This document shows, piece after piece, positions 52,408 to 61,232 of a stretch of 64,000 bases of DNA. Both the position numbers and the translations under genes were made by a program. Each line of letters opens with the position of its first letter. The stretch's first letter is position 1. Origin of the DNA: Motiliproteus sp036961355 (GTDB lineage Bacteria > Pseudomonadota > Gammaproteobacteria > Pseudomonadales > Balneatricaceae); assembly GCA_036961355.1 (NCBI GenBank), contig JBALVL010000009.1, forward strand, positions 1 to 64,000, in the 5' to 3' direction. Under the pieces are notes generated by a model that was given only the letters and a program-made list of their open reading frames with translations, had not been told where the DNA came from and made no database searches.

Positions 52408-53358
52408 ATGCTCACCCTGTTTCCTGAGATCCAACCTAACCAACATCAGTTATTGCCTGTCGACGACCGGCACAGCCTGTACTTGGAAGAGAGTGGCAAC
52501 CCGCAAGGGCAGCCAGTGCTTTTCGTCCATGGCGGCCCCGGCGGCGGTACCAGTGAGTTTAACCGGCGCTTTTTCGATCCTGAGAAGTATCGCATCATTG
52601 TGTTCGACCAACGCGGCTGTGGTCGCTCGACGCCGCACGCCGAGTTACGCGACAACACCACCACCCACCTGATCGCCGACATTGAAGCGATCCGTCTACA
52701 CCTGGGCATCGAGAGCTGGTTGCTGTTTGGTGGATCCTGGGGATCCACCCTTAGCCTGCTGTACGCTCAAGCCCACCCTGAACGGGTCAACGGACTGATT
52801 CTGAGAGGTATTTTTCTGTGTCGGGATCAGGACATTCGCTGGTTCTACCAGGAGGGCGCCAACCATATTTTTCCCGATCACTGGGTCGAGTACAGCGCGC
52901 AGATTCCCGAAGCCGAGCAGCATGACTTTCTATCGGCCTACTACCGTCTACTGACCTCCGACAATGAAATCGCTCGGATGTCAGCGGCCAAGGCCTGGTC
53001 CGGCTGGGAAGCCCGCTGCTCCACCCTCAACCCCAGCAGTTCGCTGCATTCGCATTTCAGCGACCCGCATGTCGCGCTGGCGATGGCCCGAATCGAGAGC
53101 CACTATTTTATCAACCACTCGTTTATTGAATCCAACCAGATTCTCGATGATGCCGACAAGATTGTCCACATCCCGACCATCATTGTCCACGGTCGCTATG
53201 ATATCGTCTGTCCGGTCAATCAAGCGGTGGCGCTGCACGCCCGTCTTCCCGATGCTGAGCTTCATATCGTCCGTGACGCCGGTCACTCGGCGCTTGAGCC
53301 TGGAATCACCGACAACCTGATCAAAGCCACCAACCAATTTGCCCTGCGGCTGGCCTGA
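52408..53358 (+). CDS. pip: Proline iminopeptidase
   Basis: A 316-residue alpha/beta hydrolase of the S33 family that removes N-terminal proline. The oxyanion loop is VLFVHGGPGGGTS, the nucleophile elbow GGSWGSTLSLLYA, with catalytic Asp in HGRYDIVCPV and His in VRDAGHSALEPG. The DQRGCGRSTPHAEL stretch is diagnostic. The ATG at 52408 has GGAGAGA just upstream and gives the usual length; the frame is open to 52363. dtd follows on the same strand. Confidence 0.95.
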   Translation: MLTLFPEIQPNQHQLLPVDDRHSLYLEESGNPQGQPVLFVHGGPGGGTSEFNRRFFDPEKYRIIVFDQRGCGRSTPHAELRDNTTTHLIADIEAIRLHLGIESWLLFGGSWGSTLSLLYAQAHPERVNGLILRGIFLCRDQDIRWFYQEGANHIFPDHWVEYSAQIPEAEQHDFLSAYYRLLTSDNEIARMSAAKAWSGWEARCSTLNPSSSLHSHFSDPHVALAMARIESHYFINHSFIESNQILDDADKIVHIPTIIVHGRYDIVCPVNQAVALHARLPDAELHIVRDAGHSALEPGITDNLIKATNQFALRLA

Positions 53359-53477
53359 TCAACCCACACAACAGACTGCGACAACACATCGATTGAAACT
53401 GGCAGCAACCCTTGTCCTGAGTCTCAATGCCTCAGCACCATTGCCCGCAGTTTCAGCGACGTCTATTAAGGAACAGC

Positions 53478-53915
53478 ATGCTTGCATTGATTCAACGCGT
53501 CAGCCAAGCCTCGGTCAGTATCGACAACTGCATCAACGGCAAGATCGGTCCCGGTATCATGCTGCTGCTTGGGATCCAGAAAGGCGATGACCGCGCTGCC
53601 GCCGACAAACTGCTGAAGAAAGTGCTGGCTTACCGCATCTTCAATGATGCCGACGATAAAATGAACCTGAGCCTGACCGATACCAATGGCGGCTTATTGC
53701 TCGTATCGCAATTCACCCTAGCCGCCGATACCCGTAAAGGGCTACGCCCCGGCTTTTCTACCGCCGCGCCACCCGCCCTTGGTGAAGAGCTGTACGACTA
53801 CTTTGTAGAGCAGGCCCGACAACGTCATCAACAGGTTGAGACGGGGCGCTTCGGCGCTGACATGCAGGTTGCACTGGTCAACGACGGGCCGGTAACTTTT
53901 ATGCTTGAAAGCTAA
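53478..53915 (+). CDS. dtd: D-aminoacyl-tRNA deacylase
   Basis: A 145-residue enzyme that hydrolyses D-aminoacyl-tRNAs. It contains the signature SQFTLAADTRKGLRPGFSTAA and the C-terminal NDGPVTFMLES with the Gly-cisPro motif. The ATG at 53478 has AAGGA at the correct distance. It follows pip. Its stop is the first element of a 13-bp tandem array. Confidence 0.96.
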   Translation: MLALIQRVSQASVSIDNCINGKIGPGIMLLLGIQKGDDRAAADKLLKKVLAYRIFNDADDKMNLSLTDTNGGLLLVSQFTLAADTRKGLRPGFSTAAPPALGEELYDYFVEQARQRHQQVETGRFGADMQVALVNDGPVTFMLES

Positions 53916-53950
53916 AATTGAGAGATCAAATTGAGAGATCAAATTGATCC
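53903..53950 (+). repeat. 13-bp tandem repeat anchored at dtd stop codon
   Basis: AATTGAGAGATCA occurs twice (53916-53928, 53929-53941) with a third partial copy (53942-53950). The first copy begins directly after the stop. The last codons and stop (53903-53915) match the unit at 8 of 13 positions. Confidence 0.9.
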
Positions 53951-54228
53951 TTTAGACTAGCACAATAAATAATTGACAAGTCAATATTAGATTTTGATGG
54001 CTTTATTGTTAATTGGATTAACGACGACAAGCGCTCTTTTAGAAACTGCCTGCCTCTAGAGTCGCTGATCTCACGGCAACTTTTCCAGTGCTACCTTTGG
54101 CTTGAACACCCCGCACCAGAGCACTTGGTTACCCCATCACAGCGCTAGGTATTCATCCCCAAAAGCCCGTACAATGTCGCGGACTTTTTTGATCGATCAT
54201 TTTCACGAGACTGCCATAGGCCGATACC
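53916..54228. other. dtd-phnA intergenic region
   Basis: This 313-base AT-rich gap contains the tandem repeat above and a small palindrome ATTGAC-AA-GTCAAT (53972-53985). No gene is seen. It should carry the phnA promoter, but no convincing pair of elements could be chosen. Confidence 0.4.
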
Positions 54229-54807
54229 ATGACCATCGAACAAACCCTGCGCCAGCGTAGTGGCGCCAAATGTGAACTCTGCCCTTCCGACACCGACTTA
54301 ACGGTCTACCCAGTACCGCCGCTCACCGACGACAGTGCCGAGCGTGCTGTGATGGTTTGTGGTGACTGCCGCAGTCAGATCGACAATCCTGATAGCATGG
54401 ACGCCAACCACTGGCGCTGCCTGAGCGAAACGATGTGGAGTCAGGAGCCTGCCGTGCAGGTGATGGCTTATCGGCTACTTAAGCGTCTATCGGATCAGTC
54501 TTGGGCGCAGGATCAACTGGAGATGTTGTACCTGGAGGACGAGGTGAAAGCCTGGGCCGATGCCGGCACCGAAGCAGACGATATCGATGACAGCGAGCCA
54601 ACGCTGGACAGCAATGGCGCACGCCTAGACGCCGGTGATACTGTCACGCTGATCAAAGATCTGGATGTCAAAGGCGCCGGATTTACCGCCAAGCGAGGCA
54701 CTGCGGTCCGCGGCATCTCACTGACCAACAACCCCGAGCAGATCGAGGGCCGGGTCAACGGCGTCCGTATCGTGCTGTTGACCAAGTATCTGAAAAAGTC
54801 CAATTAA
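54229..54807 (+). CDS. PhnA-domain zinc-ribbon protein
   Basis: A 192-residue cytosolic protein. The N-terminal zinc ribbon has CELC near residue 15 and CGDC near residue 45. The C-terminal PhnA domain is an SH3-like barrel (DAGDTVTLIKDLDVKGAGF, RGTAVRGISLTNNPEQIEGRVNG, IVLLTKYLKK). About 80 residues separate the two, more than in E. coli YjdM (111 residues). Despite the old name it is not phosphonoacetate hydrolase, and the cellular role is unknown. Not linked to phosphonate genes here. Confidence 0.88.
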   Translation: MTIEQTLRQRSGAKCELCPSDTDLTVYPVPPLTDDSAERAVMVCGDCRSQIDNPDSMDANHWRCLSETMWSQEPAVQVMAYRLLKRLSDQSWAQDQLEMLYLEDEVKAWADAGTEADDIDDSEPTLDSNGARLDAGDTVTLIKDLDVKGAGFTAKRGTAVRGISLTNNPEQIEGRVNGVRIVLLTKYLKKSN

Positions 54808-54819
54808 GGGCACCGAGGG

Positions 54820-54888
54820 TTAGCCATCTAGATGGCTAAAAAGAGGCTATCGGGGCAGACAACTCAGATAGAACCCGGATAGCCTCTT
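54820..54888. terminator. Palindrome and inverted repeat between phnA and GST genes
   Basis: A perfect 20-bp palindrome TTAGCCATCTAGATGGCTAA (54820-54839) is followed by AAGAGGCTATC (54841-54851) pairing with GATAGCCTCTT (54878-54888). They lie between convergent genes and probably act as a bidirectional terminator, although T runs are short. Confidence 0.6.
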
Positions 54889-54928
54889 ATTGAACGGATT
54901 GCGTCACTTAAACACAGAGCCTGCTTAC

Positions 54929-55558
54929 TTAACGGGGCAGCGCCTTAAGCTCCCGCTGCGCCGCAGCCGCCATCGCCGGCCGGCTTTTCAACCGCTCGAT
55001 ATAGGCTTGCAGGTTTGGCTGCTCAATCGGCTGCTTGAACCACAGCCCCCATAACAACGTCTGCGCCGCCAGAATATCGACGGCGCTAAACTGCTGACCC
55101 AACAGATAGTCGTTGTCAGCCAGACCCTGACTCAACAGGGATAACGCCTGTTGGAACTCCCACCGCGCGGTCGCCATGATCGCGGCCACTCGATGCTCTT
55201 CAGGCAACGCAAACTTGTGCTTGCCGATCGTCCACAGCGGTTGCTCCAACTCGCTGATAACAAAATAGCTCCACTGATCGAATCGCGCTCGCTGCGCAGT
55301 TCCGGCCGCAGGTATCAAACTGCCCCCCGAGTAACGGTCTGCCAAATAGGCCACTATCGCCGCCGATTCCGAAATCACCAGCTCACCGTCCTGGATCGCC
55401 GGTACCTTACCGGCCGGGTTGACCGCTAGAAAAGCGGGCGCACGATGATCCGCCTGGGTGAAATCGATCGCCTGATAGTCATACTCCTGCCCCATCTCCT
55501 CAAGCAGCCAGGTGATTCGTAATGACCGTGACTTGGGGGAACCGTAAACTTTAACCAT
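54929..55558 (-). CDS. Glutathione S-transferase family protein
   Basis: A 209-residue GST. The thioredoxin-like N-domain (VKVYGSPKSRSLRITWLLEE) has Ser residues in the active-site position and the conserved cis-Pro/glutathione region NPAGKVPAIQDGELVISESAAIVAYLADRY. The C-terminal helical domain follows (FSAVDILAAQTLLWG). The ATG at 55558 has AAGGA upstream; the frame extends to 55588. The substrate is unknown. Confidence 0.9.
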   Translation of the reverse strand: MVKVYGSPKSRSLRITWLLEEMGQEYDYQAIDFTQADHRAPAFLAVNPAGKVPAIQDGELVISESAAIVAYLADRYSGGSLIPAAGTAQRARFDQWSYFVISELEQPLWTIGKHKFALPEEHRVAAIMATARWEFQQALSLLSQGLADNDYLLGQQFSAVDILAAQTLLWGLWFKQPIEQPNLQAYIERLKSRPAMAAAAQRELKALPR

Positions 55559-55818
55559 CGTAGTATCCTTGTCTGTTGCTTTGATCAAATCGCCATCGCG
55601 TACCGGCTACTGATAACCCATTACCAACAACTCAGTTCCAACAACACAGTACCCGACGCTTCCGGCCAGCGATTATCGATCGGTAAAGCCTCGCGGTGCA
55701 AGCTTTCGCTATCACCATCTAAATCACTATGGATGAAAGCTACGGCCACTAAAGCTCTCCAAATCAGCCACAATGCTCAGCTAAAGTCACCACACAGCCA
55801 CGTCTGCACAGTGGTCTG

Positions 55819-55843
55819 TGTAGGAGCCGAGTCCCCTCGGCGA
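55819..55843 (+). repeat. REP-like palindromic element, copy 2
   Basis: TGTAGGA is followed by GCCGAG-TCCC-CTCGGC (55826-55841) and GA. Compared with copy 1, a C-to-G change in the left arm is balanced by a G-to-C change in the right arm, so the hairpin is preserved. Confidence 0.85.
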
Positions 55844-55963
55844 TCTTTACCGCCTTACACGTCAGGACAGAGCCACAGGCTGTCATCTCTGACCGTTGCT
55901 AGCGGTCCCGCTCGTATCTAAGCGGCGACAATGTTTCATCCTCGAAACCAAAAGACCAAAAGA

Positions 55964-56006
55964 TCGCCCAGAGACTGGGCTCCTACAAGCGCGCTCCTCT
56001 GGGCGA
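55964..56006 (-). repeat. REP-like palindromic element, copy 3 plus partial copy
   Basis: On the minus strand TGTAGGAGCCCAG then TCT and CTGGGCGA (55964-55987) is an inverted copy. Immediately beyond, on the plus strand, CTCCTCTGGGCGAT (about 55993-56006) repeats the right half of copy 1. With copy 2 this forms an inverted pair like a BIME or REPIN. Confidence 0.8.
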
Positions 56007-56075
56007 TAGCGACCTGAAATACACCGTTATTTAGCGAAGGCGATCTGGCTCAGCTTGGTGTGTAATCAGGAAAAC

Positions 56076-59000
56076 TCAAGCCCCTGCGGCCGCGCCATAG
56101 TGCGAGCGAAAAGCACGGTAGTACAGCACCGGTATCACCACCAGCGTCAGCACCGTCGAGACCAGAATACCGAAGATCAGGCTAATCGCCAGACCGTTAA
56201 AGATAGGGTCATCGAGGATAAATAACGCACCGATCATCGCCGCCAGCGCGGTCAGTATGATCGGTTTGGCACGCACCGCACTGGCATTGATCACCGCGCG
56301 CTCAAAGGCGACACCCTGAGCACTTTGATGATTGATGAAATCGACCAGTAAGATCGAATTACGCACCAGAATCCCGGCCAGCGCGATCATCCCGATCATC
56401 GAGGTCGCGGTGAACTGAGCCCCAAGCAACCAGTGGCCCGGCAGCACACCGATCACCGTCAGCGGGATCGGCGCCATGATAATCAACGGCGCCAGATAAG
56501 AGCGAAACTGGGCCACCACCAACAGATAGATCAAGATCATACCCACCGCGTAGGCGATCCCCATATCACGGAAGGTCTCGTAGGTGATCTTCCACTCGCC
56601 GTCCCACAACACCGCAACATCACGCACCCCGGTAGGCTGGCTGATCAAATGCTGCTCCACACCCTGCTCGTGTGAACGTTGCAATACCTCGGCCATACCG
56701 TAGAGCGGGCTATCCAGCCGGCCCGCCATGTCCGCCACCAGTATCACCGTAGGTACGCTGTTTTTGTGGACGATCGGTGTGTCGATGACGCCTTTGTTGA
56801 TCGTTACCAGTTCCGACAGCGGCACTTGCGAGCCGTCATGGGCTTTGAGCCGGAGCATCAGCAGCGCCTCCAGGTCGACTTTGGACGCCTCATCCAACTG
56901 CAACCGAATCGGTACCATCCGCTTCTGCCGTGGCAGGTGTAACACACTGACATCCTTGCCTCCGATCGAAGTCTCGACCAGCGCAACTACCTCGCTATAA
57001 CTGATACCCAAGCGAGCGGCGCGCTGACGATCAATTTGCAACCGCCATTGCTGCTGCGCCTGCGGTAGCATGATATCGATATCGACGATATCATCGCTGT
57101 CTCGGAACTGCTGCAACAGCTGCTGTGCCGCCAGCTCTCTAATCTCCTGCGTCGGGCCATACACCTCGGCCACAATCGGCGACCAGACCGGTGGCCCCGG
57201 CGGTACTTCGATAATTTTGATATTGCCATCGTAAGGTTTTGCCAAGGCTTGCAGGTCAGCCCTTAGCGACTGGGCGATCGTATGGCTATCACGATCACGT
57301 TCGGATTTGGCCACCAAGTTAACCTGAATATCACCCAGTTCGGCGCTGTTACGCATGTCGTAATGCCGTACCAGGCCGTTAAAGTTAATCGGCGCACTGG
57401 TACCGGTATAAAGCTGCATACTGGCGACCTCCGGTGACTGCGCCAACCGCTCGGCCAACTCCGCCTGCAGCCGCTGGGTCATCTCGATCGGTGCGCCTTC
57501 GGGCAGATCCACCAAGACCTGAAATTCAGACTTATTATCGAAGGGCAGCATTTTCATCACCACCTGTTGCATCAACGGTAACGATACCGCCGCTGCAATC
57601 AGCAGCAGTAACCCAGCCCACAACCCCCAGCGCGCCAGCCGTGAATGCAGCAAGGGCATGATCAACCACCGAAACAGACGATCCAGTCGATTTGGCGGCG
57701 ATGACCCGGCGATGGCCACTTTGTCGTTCACCGGTTCGTCGGTCGAAGGCCCTTCGGTCGTCTTGTTAGCGGTCGCTTGATCACCAACTGTCGGTGCCAG
57801 TAATTTACGGCTCAACCAAGGCGAGAGCACAAACGCCACCGCCAACGAGATCAACATCCCCATACTGGCATTGATCGGAATCGGCCCCATGTACGGCCCC
57901 ATCAGGCCACTGACAAACGCCATCGGCAGCAGCGCCGCGATCACCGTCAGCGTCGCTAAAATCGTCGGCCCGCCAACCTCATCGACCGCCTGCGAAATGA
58001 GCTGAGATACTGGTGTCGCCAACCCCTGTTGCCGGTCCCGTAGAAGGTGGCGATGGATATTCTCCACCACCACGATGGCATCATCGACCAGGATGCCGAT
58101 CGAGAAGATCAGCGCGAACAGCGAAATACGATTGAGGGTGAAGCCGTAGGCCCAGGAGGCAAACAGAGTGAGCGCCAGCGTAATCGCTATCGCAATACCG
58201 ACGATCAACGCCTCGCGCCAGCCCATCGTCAGTAACACCAGAAAAACCACCGCCAGAGTGGCGAAGATCAATTTGGCAATCAGGGTGTTGGCTTTATCGC
58301 CGGCGGTCTTGCCGTAATCACGACTGATGGTAACGTCAACATCGTCGGGAATCAGAATATTGGCGAACGCAGCCAAACGTGCCTGAACCTGACGGGACAG
58401 ATCGACCGCATTCACCCCCGCTTGCTTCGAAATTGCGATCGTCACCGCCGGATACAACCCCTGCTTATCATGATGCCAGGCGATCTGATCAGGGATCTCG
58501 CCCCCCAAGTCGATCGCCGCCACATCGTCGAGGTAGACTGCTGATCCATCGTGCACCCCGATCACCAATTGCCGCAATTGATCCGGATCGTCGAGGAAGT
58601 TGCCGGCCTGCACCCGAATTTGTTGATTATCCTGCACCCAGCCAACAGGCGCTGAAACACTATTGTTATCGGCCAGCACCCGCTCGATGTCGCTGTAGTT
58701 GATACCGAAACCGTTAATTTTAATCGGATCCAGCCGCACACTGGCGATCAGCGGCCGGGCACCAACGGTTTTTATCTCGCGGGTACCACTGATCCGGCTC
58801 AATTCGGTTTCCAGGCCTTGTGCTATCTGGGTCAGGTCCTGATGCGATCGTTGTGAGTTATCTGACCACAGGGTGATCGCCAACACCGGAACATCATCAA
58901 TACTGCGAGGCTTGATCAACGGCGGACCCACACCAGCCAACTGCGGCAAACGATCAAGGTTGGAATAAAACTGGTTATATAGGCTAACAATGGCATCGTT

Positions 59001-59348
59001 GCGTGGTTTACCGACTTCAAACACCACAATAATCATCACCCCGTTTGCCATCGAGAAGGAGTAACTGCTGTCAACGCCACTCAGCTCACTGATCAGTTGC
59101 TCAGCAGGCGCCGTCACCAAAGATTCAACCTGTGCCGGAGAGGCACCCTCAAACGGGATGAACACATCGGCAAAGGTGACTTCGATCTGCGGCTCCTCCT
59201 CTTTCGGCGTCACCAACACCGCAAAAACACCTAACAACAACCCCACAATCGCAAGCAATGGTGTGATTGCCGAATCCTGGAAGGTTGCCGCAATTCGCCC
59301 GGAAAGTCCCAGCGGCACAGGTAGAGAGTCCTGATTCCGATCGATCAC
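56076..59348 (-). CDS. RND-family efflux permease
   Basis: A 1090-residue inner-membrane proton antiporter of the AcrB/CzcA superfamily with twelve expected helices and two large periplasmic loops. Clear family stretches include FIPFEGASPAQVESLVTAPAE, IFSIGILVDDAIVVVENIHRHL and MIGMIALAGILVRNSILLVDFI. The helix-4 IxVDDAIVVVEN motif supports the HAE or uncharacterised-efflux group and not CzcA. Its start overlaps the adaptor stop by ATGA. No outer-membrane factor is present. Substrate unknown; the sulfide/redox-type repressor gene next to it suggests stress-related export. Confidence 0.93.
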   Translation of the reverse strand: MIDRNQDSLPVPLGLSGRIAATFQDSAITPLLAIVGLLLGVFAVLVTPKEEEPQIEVTFADVFIPFEGASPAQVESLVTAPAEQLISELSGVDSSYSFSMANGVMIIVVFEVGKPRNDAIVSLYNQFYSNLDRLPQLAGVGPPLIKPRSIDDVPVLAITLWSDNSQRSHQDLTQIAQGLETELSRISGTREIKTVGARPLIASVRLDPIKINGFGINYSDIERVLADNNSVSAPVGWVQDNQQIRVQAGNFLDDPDQLRQLVIGVHDGSAVYLDDVAAIDLGGEIPDQIAWHHDKQGLYPAVTIAISKQAGVNAVDLSRQVQARLAAFANILIPDDVDVTISRDYGKTAGDKANTLIAKLIFATLAVVFLVLLTMGWREALIVGIAIAITLALTLFASWAYGFTLNRISLFALIFSIGILVDDAIVVVENIHRHLLRDRQQGLATPVSQLISQAVDEVGGPTILATLTVIAALLPMAFVSGLMGPYMGPIPINASMGMLISLAVAFVLSPWLSRKLLAPTVGDQATANKTTEGPSTDEPVNDKVAIAGSSPPNRLDRLFRWLIMPLLHSRLARWGLWAGLLLLIAAAVSLPLMQQVVMKMLPFDNKSEFQVLVDLPEGAPIEMTQRLQAELAERLAQSPEVASMQLYTGTSAPINFNGLVRHYDMRNSAELGDIQVNLVAKSERDRDSHTIAQSLRADLQALAKPYDGNIKIIEVPPGPPVWSPIVAEVYGPTQEIRELAAQQLLQQFRDSDDIVDIDIMLPQAQQQWRLQIDRQRAARLGISYSEVVALVETSIGGKDVSVLHLPRQKRMVPIRLQLDEASKVDLEALLMLRLKAHDGSQVPLSELVTINKGVIDTPIVHKNSVPTVILVADMAGRLDSPLYGMAEVLQRSHEQGVEQHLISQPTGVRDVAVLWDGEWKITYETFRDMGIAYAVGMILIYLLVVAQFRSYLAPLIIMAPIPLTVIGVLPGHWLLGAQFTATSMIGMIALAGILVRNSILLVDFINHQSAQGVAFERAVINASAVRAKPIILTALAAMIGALFILDDPIFNGLAISLIFGILVSTVLTLVVIPVLYYRAFRSHYGAAAGA

Positions 59349-60430
59349 AGGTCACCCTCCTGCAACACGGCATAAGCCGAACGGGCGATCCTGTCACCGG
59401 GTATTAGCCCGGACAAGATTTCAATTTGATCATCTTCGACCCGGCCAGTTCGAACCTGAGTAAGCACCCACTTACCACCAGCATCACGATATACGGCGGT
59501 CAACGCATTGGGCCGCAGCAGCGCAGAACGCGGAACCTGCAGCACCTTACGATCACCCGCACTGAAGGCCACCTTGACCAGCATCCCCGGGCTAAGCTGG
59601 GCCTCGAGGTTGTGCAGATGGACACGGACTTTGAAAGCGTGGCTGTTTTGATCGGCAAAACTAAAGCGGACTGCATCACGCGAGCGCAACTGGCTACCAT
59701 CGGCCAGCGTCACCACAAACTCGGTCTGCGGATCGAGCCATGGCAAATAACGCTGCGGGATATCGGCCACCGCCCGCATCTGAGCCAGCGCAAAGCCGGT
59801 GTAAAGGGGCTGACCCGGCGATACCGTTTCACCCAACGACACATGGCGAGCAGTCACCACACCGGCATAGGGTGCTTTGACCCGGGTATAGCCAACAGCC
59901 TCCTTAGCACGAATCAGGTTCGCCTGCGCCGCCTTGACCGAACTCTGAGCGCTGCCGGCACTGGCACGCGCCTGATCCAATTGGCCTTGCGCCACCGCGC
60001 CGGTGCTGAAGAGGGATTCAAGCCGTTGCAGGGTTAACTGCGCCTCGATGTTAGTCGCATCGGCGCGTGACAACTCGGCGGTCGCCGCATCGACGTTAGC
60101 TGATTGCTCCTTACTGGTTATCTCCAACAAGGTCGATCCGGCAGCTACAAAGTCATTAACCTGATAGTTCAACGCCACGATACGACCGCTGGTCTGCGCC
60201 GACACCGTACCGCTATTAACCGCCTCGATGGTGGCATCAAATTCCAACCAGTGAGGCTGACTCTGAGGCTCAACAACGATCACCGCATCATCGCTAAAGG
60301 CTGAAAACGACACCACCGCCAGCAACGATAACAACAACCGAGAAAGCCTCCTAGCAAACCCAAACCTGCGCATCGGCTGAGCGATTACCCTCGCATTGTA
60401 GGTTTTCTGATCAACAAAAATCATTACCAT
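59345..60430 (-). CDS. RND efflux periplasmic adaptor (HlyD/MFP family)
   Basis: A 361-residue adaptor. After an N-terminal hydrophobic signal (LSRLLLSLLAVVSFSAFS) come the lipoyl half-motifs (TVSAQTSGRIVALNYQVNDFVAAGSTL and VKAPYAGVVTARHVSLGETVSPGQPLY), an alpha-hairpin between them and a C-terminal beta-barrel/membrane-proximal domain. It bridges the permease to an outer-membrane channel. ATG at 60430 shares one base with the stop of the ArsR gene, and the permease overlaps its 3' end, so arsR-MFP-RND is one translationally coupled operon. Confidence 0.92.
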   Translation of the reverse strand: MVMIFVDQKTYNARVIAQPMRRFGFARRLSRLLLSLLAVVSFSAFSDDAVIVVEPQSQPHWLEFDATIEAVNSGTVSAQTSGRIVALNYQVNDFVAAGSTLLEITSKEQSANVDAATAELSRADATNIEAQLTLQRLESLFSTGAVAQGQLDQARASAGSAQSSVKAAQANLIRAKEAVGYTRVKAPYAGVVTARHVSLGETVSPGQPLYTGFALAQMRAVADIPQRYLPWLDPQTEFVVTLADGSQLRSRDAVRFSFADQNSHAFKVRVHLHNLEAQLSPGMLVKVAFSAGDRKVLQVPRSALLRPNALTAVYRDAGGKWVLTQVRTGRVEDDQIEILSGLIPGDRIARSAYAVLQEGDL

Positions 60431-60753
60431 TACTCCTGTTGCTCAGACACGGGCAGCTGCTGAGATAGCTCACACAAAGCTGCTAGCAACTCGATCAGTT
60501 GCGGATCTTTGAGGCGATAATAGATAGTTTGAGATTGACGCCGGGTGACCACAACACCGGCCCGCCGCAACACCGTCAGGTGTTGTGACAGTGACGATTG
60601 CGACAACGGAATGCTTTCATTGAGCTGCCCTACCGACAGCTCGCCATCGGCTAGCAAACAAAGCGCCATTAAACGATAACGGTTAGATAACTGACGCAAA
60701 AACTGCTCAGCCTGATCGGATCGGGACAGTAACTCGTGGGGTTCAAACTGCAT
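60430..60753 (-). CDS. ArsR-family repressor, BigR/YgaV-like
   Basis: A 107-residue winged-helix repressor (QLSNRYRLMALCLLADGELSVGQL; recognition helix SQSSLSQHLTVLRRAGVVVTRR). It has only two cysteines, C32 and C94, at positions that correspond well to the disulfide/tetrasulfide-forming pair of BigR, SqrR and YgaV, which sense sulfide or redox state. The metal-binding Cys box of ArsR/SmtB is absent. It heads the RND operon and is divergent from a rhodanese/DsbA-like/DUF2892 operon, so it probably controls both sides through the AT-rich gap. The sensing role is inferred. Confidence 0.85.
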   Translation of the reverse strand: MQFEPHELLSRSDQAEQFLRQLSNRYRLMALCLLADGELSVGQLNESIPLSQSSLSQHLTVLRRAGVVVTRRQSQTIYYRLKDPQLIELLAALCELSQQLPVSEQQE

Positions 60754-60787
60754 TACTAACTCCAGCTACGGATGATTCTTTGGCTGA

Positions 60788-60840
60788 AGTATATTTTATA
60801 TATTAGATTTGTCTACATTAATAAAATCATATATGATGCA
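60788..60840. promoter_or_regulatory. AT-rich operator candidate between divergent operons
   Basis: Imperfect inverted repeat ATATATTAGATTT (from about 60798) and AAATCATATAT (60824-60834) around TTGTCTACATTAATA. BigR/SqrR-type repressors bind AT-rich palindromes of this kind. The site lies between the starts of the ArsR gene and the rhodanese gene. Confidence 0.5.
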
Positions 60841-60885
60841 GTTCAATTTACAGCTCAATATTTAGCGTCCGAGGGGGAGGCTCAT

Positions 60886-61227
60886 ATGCCGTTATCAATC
60901 GCCGAACTGGCCGCCCCAGCCATCCGCATGCTGTGCCCGAAGAGTGCATATCAAGAATGTCGCAACAATCCTGATGCTATCGTGATTGATGTCCGGGAAC
61001 CGCACGAATGCCAACAGCAACCGGTTGCCGGATCGATCAATATCCCCCGCGGGTCATTGGAAGTCGCACTACCACAACAGGTTAATAATCCGGATCAGCC
61101 ATTGTATCTGCACTGCGCTAGCGGCATGCGTGCGACACTGGCTGCCGAACAACTACTTAGACAAGGGTATACTCACGTTTCCGTCATTCAAGCATCGGTC
61201 GAAGACCTATGCGCCATGCGAGGCTAA
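60886..61227 (+). CDS. Single-domain rhodanese (YgaP N-domain-like)
   Basis: A 113-residue sulfurtransferase. The rhodanese fold shows VIDVREPHECQQQPVAGSINIPRG and the active loop HCASGMRA with catalytic Cys, followed by LAAEQLLRQGYTHVSVI. It lacks the membrane helices of E. coli YgaP; these are supplied by the separate DUF2892 gene two positions downstream. The ATG at 60886 has GGGGAGG upstream; the frame is open to 60772. The next gene starts 5 nt after its stop. Confidence 0.92.
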   Translation: MPLSIAELAAPAIRMLCPKSAYQECRNNPDAIVIDVREPHECQQQPVAGSINIPRGSLEVALPQQVNNPDQPLYLHCASGMRATLAAEQLLRQGYTHVSVIQASVEDLCAMRG

Positions 61228-61232
61228 ACCCT

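Larger units (their letters stand above)
55559..56075. other. Gene-free region with REP-like elements
   Basis: No credible gene lies between the GST and RND genes. The region holds two REP-like elements in opposite orientation about 120 bp apart, plus a partial third at about 55993-56006, and small AGCTTTC/GAAAGCT inverted repeats around 55702-55745. Confidence 0.6.
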
